A DNA stretch of 9,974 nt. It comes from an uncultured Lachnospiraceae bacterium. GTDB lineage: Bacteria; Bacillota; Clostridia; Lachnospirales; Lachnospiraceae. The notes beneath the pieces were generated by a model, which saw only the letters and a program-made list of their open reading frames with translations, ran no database searches and was not told the DNA's origin. Positions 1-6,010 of this stretch are shown piece after piece. Location of the stretch: assembly GCA_958426095.1 (NCBI GenBank), contig CATZYB010000098.1, forward strand, positions 1 through 9,974, in the 5' to 3' direction. How positions within the stretch are numbered: position 1 is the first letter of the stretch; each line of letters starts with the position of its first letter. A program made the position numbers and the translations under genes.

Positions 1-436
1 ATTTAGCCATAAAAGTGCGGAATTCGTCTGAAAGCGTATAATTGTTTTGCTTTTGAGGGTGTGTGATGTTTGACAGGGTGTTGTCATAAATATCTGCATA
101 GAAAAATCTTTTCATTTCTTCCTGTCCGATGGAATCATAGGCGCAGTTGATAATATGGTCGTTCTGTTCCACATAATCCATAACGAAATTTAAGGCTTCT
201 TCATAATCTACCAACAGATCGAAGTGCTTTAATACGTTGATCGCTTCTTCTTCGAACATCCATTTTAATAAATCATAAATATCCTCAAAATGATAATAAA
301 AGGTTTTTCGGTTTATATTGCAGTCGGCGATGAGTTCGCTGACTGTGATTTTTGAAAACGGTTTTTTCTTCATGGCTTTTTTCAGTGATTCTGCAAGAGC
401 CTTTTTTGTGTTCAGAGATATTTCTTTCTGTTTCAT
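1..436 (-). CDS. TetR-family transcriptional regulator (3' end beyond window)
   Basis: Reads leftwards from an ATG at 434-436 and stays open to base 1, giving 145 residues without a stop; the C-terminus (perhaps 30-50 residues in a typical TetR protein) lies outside the window. Residues about 10-55 form a TetR DNA-binding domain: helix 1, then the helix-turn-helix at about 31-50, ending in the diagnostic KTFYYHFEDIYDLL signature (recognition helix plus the 'YYHF' motif). The rest is acidic and aromatic-rich helix, the variable ligand-binding/dimerisation part, and gives no hint of the ligand. The GGAGG at 449-453 lies 12 nt before the ATG, slightly long. The gene diverges from the kinase-like/MMPL/heptad-protein operon, and palindromes fill the shared intergenic region, so the likely role is repression of itself and that operon. 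The family is secure; the target and inducer are inferred or unknown. Confidence 0.9.
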   Translation of the reverse strand, partial: MKQKEISLNTKKALAESLKKAMKKKPFSKITVSELIADCNINRKTFYYHFEDIYDLLKWMFEEEAINVLKHFDLLVDYEEALNFVMDYVEQNDHIINCAYDSIGQEEMKRFFYADIYDNTLSNITHPQKQNNYTLSDEFRTFMAK

Positions 437-471
437 TCGATGTTCTTACCTCCACTGTAAATGATTATATA

Positions 472-501
472 ATTATATATGAAAACATCCGGTACACGCA
501 A
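472..501 (-). promoter_or_regulatory. Predicted sigma-A promoter of the TetR gene
   Basis: On the minus strand a -35 box TTGCGT (496-501) is followed after 18 nt by a perfect -10 box TATAAT (472-477), 36 nt upstream of the TetR start codon. The -35 box and spacer lie among the CCGG-centred inverted repeats at 488-550, so a protein bound there would be expected to block this promoter. The -10 is strong, the -35 mediocre and the spacer 1 nt over optimum. Confidence 0.55.
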
Positions 502-550
502 CAAAAAACCGGACATTTGTCCCAACAAATTTGAAGATTTGTCCGGTTTT
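488..550. promoter_or_regulatory. Nested palindromes, candidate TetR operator
   Basis: Three CCGG cores occur at 489-492, 509-512 and 543-546. AAAACCGGACA (505-515) is a perfect 11-bp inverted repeat of TGTCCGGTTTT (540-550). Inside it are GGACA-TT-TGTCC (511-522) and ACAAAT (525-530) with ATTTGT (537-542). The first two CCGG cores are 20 bp apart, about two helical turns, and flank the -35 box of the TetR promoter. Divergent TetR regulators commonly bind such palindromes to control themselves and the neighbouring operon. The palindromes are read directly; their binding by this protein is inferred. Confidence 0.55.
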
Positions 551-640
551 ACACATCTGCGGGTGTTTGACCATTTTATGGTAAGGACGGCATGGAATAT
601 ATTATTTTCAGAGTTATAAAAAATGAACAGGAGGGATTAT

Positions 641-1237
641 ATGACTATTTGTATCGGAAGAGAATTCGGAAGCGGAGGACATGAAATTGCAGAGAAGCTG
701 GCGAAACGTATGGGAATGGGTTTTTATGATCAGGAATTGGTGGAAAGCGCTATGGAGCGCAGTATGCTGAGTATGGAAAAGCTGCAGAAGGCAGATGAGC
801 GCAGAACAAATCCGTTCCTGCATGATGTTCACTATAATATGGAGGACAGGGAACTGAGAGGATTGTCCACAAATGATATTTTATTTAAAGTGCAGAGCAA
901 AATAGTATTGGAGCTGGCGCAGGAAGAAAGTGTTTTTGTGGGTCGGTGTGCAGATTATATTCTGAAACAAAATAATATTCCCTGCATCAGCCTGTTTATT
1001 GCGGCGCCTTTTGAAGAAAGAGTCCAGCGAAAAATGAAATTGCTGGGGCTGGATGAAAAATCGGCGTCTGCGCTGGTCCGCAAGACGGATAAGGAGAGAA
1101 AAAACTATTACAATTATTATACCGGGGGCGGATGGGGACGGCCGCACAATTATAATATCTGCGTCAACAGCTCTGTCATGGGTATTGAAAAGACCGTGGA
1201 TATGCTGGCCAAAGTCCTGACTTGTTTCCGGTCGTGA
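641..1237 (+). CDS. Cytidylate kinase-like family P-loop protein
   Basis: 198 residues. The start at 641 is preferred over the in-frame ATG at 623 because AGGAGG (629-634) lies 6 nt before 641 and would fall inside the gene if 623 were used. The N-terminus TICIGREFGSGGHEIAEKLA is the family's nucleotide-binding loop (GREFGSGG, residues 6-13). Further family-like blocks are VFVGRCADYIL (98-108), FIAAPFEERVQR (119-130, an Arg-rich lid-like stretch) and KNYYNYYTGGGWG with the following NICVNSS (154-178). This matches the stand-alone 'cytidylate kinase-like' proteins of Clostridia (about 200 aa), which resemble CMP kinase but are distinct from housekeeping Cmk; their substrate is not established to my knowledge. 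It is soluble, with no signal or membrane segment. It is the first gene of the operon, 21 nt before the next gene. Why a nucleoside-monophosphate-kinase fold precedes an exporter is unknown; it may phosphorylate a small molecule or have a signalling role. Confidence 0.85.
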   Translation: MTICIGREFGSGGHEIAEKLAKRMGMGFYDQELVESAMERSMLSMEKLQKADERRTNPFLHDVHYNMEDRELRGLSTNDILFKVQSKIVLELAQEESVFVGRCADYILKQNNIPCISLFIAAPFEERVQRKMKLLGLDEKSASALVRKTDKERKNYYNYYTGGGWGRPHNYNICVNSSVMGIEKTVDMLAKVLTCFRS

Positions 1238-1258
1238 ACGGAAGGGGAGACATGATAG

Positions 1259-1567
1259 ATGCCACGTTATGTCTATAGGATTGTTATGGATGTTCCTATC
1301 GGAGAGCGCAGAGGGATGATGGCCGTAAATACCGTTGGAAATAAAATTGATGGCTGTATAGAAATATTGGGACATTCAGAAGCTTTCAGCGGTGTTATTG
1401 ATGGAGAAGGAAATTGCTGTATAGAAGGCCGGTTGAATACATTGATGAACACGATCCCGTTTATTGCAGAGGGCATCGTCCGGGCGGACAGGGTGCATCT
1501 GTTCATACATAGAAAACAGGATGTATTTGAAATTTTCGGTGATGCATGTTCTGATGGAAAGGAGTAG
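1259..1567 (+). CDS. Small conserved-looking protein of unknown function
   Basis: 102 residues, probably cytoplasmic: no signal peptide or transmembrane segment. GGGGAG (1244-1249) lies 9 nt before the ATG, and the stop is only 4 nt before the exporter start, so the gene sits inside the operon. Residues about 3-92 alternate hydrophobic and polar positions and carry many glycines (for example GNKIDGCIEILG, 27-38, and GVIDGEGNCCIEG, 45-57), which suggests an all-beta fold of repeated hairpins. This is followed by a short helix-like LNTLMNTIPFIAEG (59-72) and further strands. Three cysteines (33, 53, 54) plus one near the end (97) do not form a clear metal motif. I do not recognise a named family. 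Context suggests an accessory role to the kinase-like protein or the MMPL exporter, but no function can be assigned. That it is coding rests on its ribosome binding site, its fit between neighbours and its structured composition. Confidence 0.75.
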   Translation: MPRYVYRIVMDVPIGERRGMMAVNTVGNKIDGCIEILGHSEAFSGVIDGEGNCCIEGRLNTLMNTIPFIAEGIVRADRVHLFIHRKQDVFEIFGDACSDGKE

Positions 1568-1571
1568 AAAT

Positions 1572-3644
1572 ATGTATAAATTTTATACAGGCGTTGTCAG
1601 TCATCGAAAAAAGATCATGTTCTTTTTTGTGGCAGCCGCAGTCATCTGCCTGTTTTTATCGAATTTCGTTGAAGTGAATTATGATATGAATGATTACCTG
1701 CCGGAAGATTCGGCCTCCACAGTGGCGCTGGATGTGATGGAGGCAGAGTTTGATGGGGGAATTCCAAATGCCCGTGTCATGATAAATGATGTAACGATTC
1801 CGGAAGCGTTGGAATATAAGGAAAAACTGAAGCAGGTTGACGGTGTTCAGGAGGTTACCTGGCTGGATGACGCACTGGATATATCGATTCCTCTGGAAAC
1901 ACAGAATTCAGACGCTGTAGAGACTTATTATAAGGACGGAACGGCATTGCTTACCGTGACGATAGAGGAACATAAGCGGGTGGAAGCCGTAGACGATATA
2001 CGCGCATTGATCGGAGACGAAAATGCCATGACAGGGAGCGCCGTATCAACAGCGACGGCAACGATGAATACTGTATCAGAGATTTATAAAATTGCTGTCA
2101 TTGCGGTAATTTTTGTGATTTTTGTATTGATACTTACCACAGATTCATGGGTGGAACCATTGATTGTTTTATTGGGATTGGGTATAGCGATTCTTATCAA
2201 TAGAGGAACAAATTTAATTTTTGGGGAGATTTCCTTTGTGACAAATGCGGCGGGAAGTATATTACAGCTGGCGGTTTCATTAGATTATTCAGTATTTCTT
2301 ATCCACCGGTTTGAGGAATGCCGAAAAGAATATGCGGACACAGAGGAGGCTATGGTTCAGGCTTTGTGCAAATCCACCTCGTCAATCCTGTCAAGCGGTC
2401 TGACGACAGTCATCGGTTTTCTGGCTTTGTGCCTGATGCGGTTTTTGCTTGGTCCCGATCTTGGCCTGGTTCTTGCAAAAGGTGTGGCCTTCAGTCTTAT
2501 CACCGTATTTATTTTTATGCCGGCGCTGATTCTTGCAACGCATCGATGGCTGGATAGAACGCGCCACAGACCTTTTGTCCCGGATTTCCATAAACTCGGT
2601 CGGGTCGTTGGACGGCTGATGATTCCCTTCGTCTGTGTTTTTGCTGTATTGATCGTACCGGCCTGTCTGGCGTCAAATGCCAACAGCTATTATTACGGTT
2701 CTGGTCATATGTTTGGCGAGAAAACAAAGATGGGTTCGGATATACAAAAGGTGGACGATGTATTTGGAAAGAGTGATACCTATGTGCTGTTAGTACCAAA
2801 AGGAGATACATCTGCTGAGAAAGCTCTTTCAAATGAGCTTCATACGGTGCCGCAGGTTACAAGCATTATTTCTTTTGTGGATATGGCCGGGGCGGAAATA
2901 CCAAGAGATTTTTTGGACGAGGATACGCTTTCTCTGCTGGAATCGGAAAATTACAGCCGTATGGTCATTACGGTGGACGCCGATTATGAAGGGGATGAAA
3001 CATTTGAACTTGTAGAAAGAATCCGAGGGATTGCCGGGGAATATTATCCGGATACTTATTATCTGGCGGGAGAAGGCGTAAGTACCTATGATCTGATGGA
3101 TACGGTAACGGCGGATATGTTAAAGGTCAATCTGGTGGCGATTGTCGCCGTACTGGTGGTACTCATACTGCTTTTAAAGTCTGTTTCATTGCCGGTGATC
3201 CTTGTCGTGAGTATCGAGACAGCCATATGGCTGAATCTTTCTGTACCTTACATAAAAGGGTCTGTTGTGTTTTATATCGCCTATCTGATCATAAGCTCTG
3301 TTCAACTGGGAGCGACGGTGGATTATGCGATTTTGTTTTCCGATCGTTACCGGGAGTTTCGTATGATATGTTCTAAAAAAGAGGCCGTGACGGAAACAAT
3401 AGCCGCTGTGACTGTCTCTATTATGACTTCGGGCAGCGTATTGACCGTTGTCGGATTTTTGCTTGGCTATATATCGTCGAACCAGCTATTATCCCAGCTG
3501 GGAATGTTTTTGGGAATCGGAGCTATTTGCTCCATGATAATTGTATTATTTGTTTTGCCGGGGCTGTTGTATCTGTTTGACAGGTTGTTTTTCAAAAAAC
3601 CGGCGAAAGGAGGACTAAAAAATGAACAGAAGCAAGAAGTATAA
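1572..3644 (+). CDS. MMPL/RND-superfamily exporter
   Basis: 690-residue integral membrane protein with the duplicated RND layout. TM1 is at about 14-34, followed by a large extracytoplasmic domain (35-170). TM2-TM6 (about 172-325) precede a basic cytoplasmic loop. TM7 (about 349-368) is followed by a second extracytoplasmic domain (369-515), then TM8-TM12 (about 518-670). Both halves carry the MMPL intramembrane Asp-Tyr pair: AVSLDYSVFLIHRF in TM4 (D238, Y239) and GATVDYAILFSDRY in TM10 (D584, Y585). In MmpL3-type transporters these residues form the proton relay, so proton-driven export of a lipid or hydrophobic compound is likely; the substrate is not readable. The length suits Gram-positive MMPL proteins. 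The start at 1572 is chosen because AAAGGAG (1558-1564) lies 7 nt before it; an in-frame ATG at 1464 would overlap the upstream gene and add a non-family tail. The 3' end overlaps the next gene by 23 nt, indicating translational coupling with the heptad protein. Confidence 0.92.
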   Translation: MYKFYTGVVSHRKKIMFFFVAAAVICLFLSNFVEVNYDMNDYLPEDSASTVALDVMEAEFDGGIPNARVMINDVTIPEALEYKEKLKQVDGVQEVTWLDDALDISIPLETQNSDAVETYYKDGTALLTVTIEEHKRVEAVDDIRALIGDENAMTGSAVSTATATMNTVSEIYKIAVIAVIFVIFVLILTTDSWVEPLIVLLGLGIAILINRGTNLIFGEISFVTNAAGSILQLAVSLDYSVFLIHRFEECRKEYADTEEAMVQALCKSTSSILSSGLTTVIGFLALCLMRFLLGPDLGLVLAKGVAFSLITVFIFMPALILATHRWLDRTRHRPFVPDFHKLGRVVGRLMIPFVCVFAVLIVPACLASNANSYYYGSGHMFGEKTKMGSDIQKVDDVFGKSDTYVLLVPKGDTSAEKALSNELHTVPQVTSIISFVDMAGAEIPRDFLDEDTLSLLESENYSRMVITVDADYEGDETFELVERIRGIAGEYYPDTYYLAGEGVSTYDLMDTVTADMLKVNLVAIVAVLVVLILLLKSVSLPVILVVSIETAIWLNLSVPYIKGSVVFYIAYLIISSVQLGATVDYAILFSDRYREFRMICSKKEAVTETIAAVTVSIMTSGSVLTVVGFLLGYISSNQLLSQLGMFLGIGAICSMIIVLFVLPGLLYLFDRLFFKKPAKGGLKNEQKQEV

Positions 3645-5940
3645 AAAAGTTATTTCCGTAACCTTATGTGCGGCTTTGGCCGCAGGATCGATCCTTCCGG
3701 CTTATGCGGATGAAAAAGTCAGCAAGGATGAAAATATTTATGTGAATCTGGAGCAGGATGGAAGCGTTTCTGACATATATGTTGTTAATGAATATATGCT
3801 GGATGAAGATACCAGTATTGTGGATTACGGAAAGTATTCTTCTGTCAGAAATTTAAGCTCAGAAGAAGAAATCCGGATGACGGGTGACAAGGTCACTGTA
3901 AATGCGGCTTCAGGGAAATTTCTTTATCAGGGGAAGCTTGAGGATGCGGTATTACCGTGGCTCATCAGTATTTCTTATATGCTGGATGGAGAAGAGACGA
4001 CGGCGGATGAACTGGCCGGAGCCAACGGACATTTGGAGATTCAGATACATGTAGAGGATAATCCGGACTCAGACGATGCGTTTTTTGATAATTATTTAAT
4101 GCAGGCTGCGGTAACTCTGGATACGGATCATTGCAGTGATATTACGGCCGAAGGAGCGACAGAGGCCAATGTGGGGAAAAACAGACAGCTCCTTTATAAT
4201 ATCATGGCCGGTCAGGAAAAGGAATTTACAATAAAGGCAGATGTGACTGATTTTGAAATGGAGGCGATTTCATTTCAGGCGGTTCCGATGTCTTTTGATA
4301 TAGACAGCGACTCCATTGATAAAGGCGGTCTTACAGAAAAAACGGATGAGATCAGAGAGGCGGCGGAGAAGTTTAACAACGGGGCGAAGTCGTTGGATGA
4401 CGGTGTCGGTGAGCTTCAGGATGGAGCGGCAAAATTAGAGGATGGCGCCGGGGCGCTCTGCGACGGAACGGCTGCATTGAACAGCGGAACAGCCGCTTTG
4501 CTGGATGGCCTGGATACTTTGAACAGCGGAGCAGTCAGCGTGAATGAAGGTGCGGGCAGCTTAACGGAAGGTGCGAAGCAGCTCTCGGAGGGTGCGGAAA
4601 GCGCAGCGGCGGGGAACGCCTCTTTAAAAGCCGGGACAGAGGAACTTTCAGAGAGTCTGGGTCAGATGCAGCAGGGGGCAGGAGAACTGAAGGAAGGCTT
4701 TAATACCCTGGTGGAAAATTCGCCGGAACTCATTGAAGGCTCGACAGAGGTAAAATTGGCGTTGGAACAGATTCAGGCCAGCCTGAGCAGTATTGAAGTG
4801 GGAACAGAGCAGATGCAGACATTGCTGAATAGTTCTTCGCAGATTTTGGAAGGAATTGCACAGGCGGAGGAAGGCGCAGGTCAGGTTGCTGAAGGTCTGG
4901 GAACGATTCAGGGCAGCTATGACGGAGTGAATGCTCTGAAAACAGAAAACAGCAATGCGGCGGCATATCTAAGCGGTCTGGCCGGTCAGGCAAATGCAGT
5001 GCTTGGAAGTCTTTCGGACGATCTTTTGTTAAAAATCGCAGCAATGGCAGGCGGTATTGATATTGGAGAAGTGATCGAAAATGTGTCTGATATTGCCGGA
5101 TTATTGGATCAGGATAATCAGGCCCTTGAAAATTTTCAGAATGGCGTAGACCGGGCGGCCCAGGGTGCATCCGGTGTTGATGCCGGATTAGAAGCATTAA
5201 GTTCTCAGTATAAACTTTTTGATGAACAGGTACAGAGTCTTCCGGTGATTCTTGAAAATATGGTATCGGATGAAATGCAGCCATTAAAGGATGCCATTGA
5301 TATGCTCAGTGAAGAATATAGCAAATTGGATACGGGAATCAACGGTTATACGGAGGGAATATCCGGTCTTCAGTCAGGATATGACTTATTGAATGACGCA
5401 TTAGGTCAGGCGGCGGAAGGCGCCGGAGGGTTGGCGGAAGGTGCGGAGCATATGGCATCAGGAAGCAGCAGTCTTCTAAACGGAATAAAAGAGCTTTACA
5501 GTGGAAGCGCAGCGCTGTATGCCGGAACGAACGCATTGGCTTTCGGCGCAGGATATTTGAAAGATGGAGCCGAAAGCGCTGTCGATGGAGCTTCCAGTCT
5601 GATGTCCGGAGCGGAGGAGTTAAAAAACGGAGCCGGAGAACTTGGGGACGGCGTATCAGAATTAAAGAACGGAACGGAGGAGCTTCTTGAGGGCACCGGA
5701 ACATTTGAAGATCAGGTTTCGGACATGGATTCAAAAATTGATGAGGAAATCGATAAGGCTATTGACAAAATTGCGGGAAGTGATTTTGAAACCGTTTCCT
5801 TTGTCTCAGAAAAGAATACGAATATCGGTCTGGTTCAGTTTGTGATGCAGACGGACGGAATCACCATTCCGGAAGAGACGGAAGAAGAAACTGAGATAAA
5901 AGAAGAAAATATCTGGGAAAAAATTAAAGACCTGTTTTAA
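3622..5940 (+). CDS. Secreted X-X-X-Leu-X-X-Gly heptad-repeat protein (YhgE/Pip-like, no membrane domain)
   Basis: 772 residues. AAAGGAGG (3606-3613) is 8 nt before the ATG, inside the end of the exporter gene. The N-terminus is a type I signal peptide: basic MNRSKKYKK, a hydrophobic core, and likely cleavage after A29 (AYA|DE). Residues 30-235 look beta-rich and globular. Residues 255-359 are 15 consecutive heptads of the form xxxLxxG; 360-579 are mostly helical with a few further heptads (G411, G418, G425); 580-691 are 16 more heptads. The tail (694-772) contains a short beta-like segment (FETVSFVSEKN, VQFVMQTDG) and an acidic linker ending IWEKIKDLF. Such heptads are known from YhgE/Pip-family proteins, which include elongated surface fibres such as YueB, but the multi-spanning C-terminal membrane domain usual there is absent. 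The gene order implies that it acts outside the membrane as the partner of the MMPL exporter, perhaps spanning the cell wall; that role is inferred. Confidence 0.85.
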   Translation: MNRSKKYKKVISVTLCAALAAGSILPAYADEKVSKDENIYVNLEQDGSVSDIYVVNEYMLDEDTSIVDYGKYSSVRNLSSEEEIRMTGDKVTVNAASGKFLYQGKLEDAVLPWLISISYMLDGEETTADELAGANGHLEIQIHVEDNPDSDDAFFDNYLMQAAVTLDTDHCSDITAEGATEANVGKNRQLLYNIMAGQEKEFTIKADVTDFEMEAISFQAVPMSFDIDSDSIDKGGLTEKTDEIREAAEKFNNGAKSLDDGVGELQDGAAKLEDGAGALCDGTAALNSGTAALLDGLDTLNSGAVSVNEGAGSLTEGAKQLSEGAESAAAGNASLKAGTEELSESLGQMQQGAGELKEGFNTLVENSPELIEGSTEVKLALEQIQASLSSIEVGTEQMQTLLNSSSQILEGIAQAEEGAGQVAEGLGTIQGSYDGVNALKTENSNAAAYLSGLAGQANAVLGSLSDDLLLKIAAMAGGIDIGEVIENVSDIAGLLDQDNQALENFQNGVDRAAQGASGVDAGLEALSSQYKLFDEQVQSLPVILENMVSDEMQPLKDAIDMLSEEYSKLDTGINGYTEGISGLQSGYDLLNDALGQAAEGAGGLAEGAEHMASGSSSLLNGIKELYSGSAALYAGTNALAFGAGYLKDGAESAVDGASSLMSGAEELKNGAGELGDGVSELKNGTEELLEGTGTFEDQVSDMDSKIDEEIDKAIDKIAGSDFETVSFVSEKNTNIGLVQFVMQTDGITIPEETEEETEIKEENIWEKIKDLF
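4384..4698 (+). repeat. First heptad array in the secreted protein (15 units)
   Basis: Encodes residues 255-359 as fifteen 21-nt units in unbroken phase. Fourteen end in Gly (one Ser, residue 345), and 12 have Leu at position 4 (others Val, Ala, Met). Typical units are VGELQDG, AAKLEDG, TAALNSG and AGSLTEG. The DNA is not exactly repeated: codons differ between units, so this is an old array maintained at the protein level rather than a recent tandem expansion. Confidence 0.9.
5359..5694 (+). repeat. Second heptad array in the secreted protein (16 units)
   Basis: Encodes residues 580-691 as sixteen 7-residue units in continuous phase. Fifteen end in Gly (Ala at 593), with Leu at position 4 in most. 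Typical units are AGGLAEG, AEELKNG, AGELGDG and TEELLEG. It is nearly the same length as the first array (112 against 105 residues) and is separated from it by 220 residues, out of register. Confidence 0.9.
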
Positions 5941-5946
5941 AACCAG

Positions 5947-5996
5947 GAGACGGCCGCGTCAATGATTAAAAAATCATAGATGCGGCCGCCTCTTTT
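5947..5996. terminator. Bidirectional intrinsic terminator
   Basis: GAGACGGCCGCGTC (5947-5960) pairs with GATGCGGCCGCCTC (5979-5992), with one A/C mismatch and one G-U pair. An inner TGATT/AATCA stem extends the hairpin. On the plus strand TTTT (5993-5996) follows; on the minus strand the stem is followed by CTGGTTTTAAAAC. It lies between the stop of the heptad-protein gene (5940) and the converging stop of the pyrophosphatase gene (6011), so it can end both transcripts. Confidence 0.85.
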
Positions 5997-6010
5997 AAAT
6001 TTAATTGTTA

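Noticed and set aside
352..534. Plus-strand frame of 60 codons
   Set aside because: It runs antisense through the start of the TetR gene and across its promoter and the palindromes; it has no ribosome binding site or recognisable protein character.
505..550. The large inverted repeat as an intrinsic terminator
   Set aside because: It lies between two divergent genes, so no transcript needs to end there; its loop is 24 nt and the only T-run is the stem arm itself. An operator is more plausible.
567..603. TTGACC (567-572) and TATATT (598-603) as the promoter of the exporter operon
   Set aside because: The spacer is 25 nt, far beyond the usable range, and no other well-spaced pair was found. 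The operon promoter must lie in this region but is not convincing by eye.
881..1375. Minus-strand frame of 164 codons
   Set aside because: Opposite the kinase-like gene and the start of the 102-aa gene, which have their own ribosome binding sites and family motifs or operon fit; the translated protein resembles nothing.
1464..1571. N-terminal extension of the MMPL exporter
   Set aside because: It lies inside the preceding gene in another frame, lacks a ribosome binding site and would add 36 residues before a normal MMPL N-terminus; 1572 has a clear AAAGGAG.
3622..3711. Lipoprotein signal in the heptad protein
   Set aside because: The only Cys (residue 16) is within the hydrophobic core and preceded by VTL, not a lipobox; AYA|DE at 27-31 is a good type I signal peptidase site.
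4730..5284. Minus-strand frame of 184 codons opposite the heptad protein
   Set aside because: It is rich in Pro, His and Arg in the manner expected of the complement of Gly/Glu/Leu-rich coding sequence; no family features. A similar frame at 5339-5734 was rejected for the same reason.
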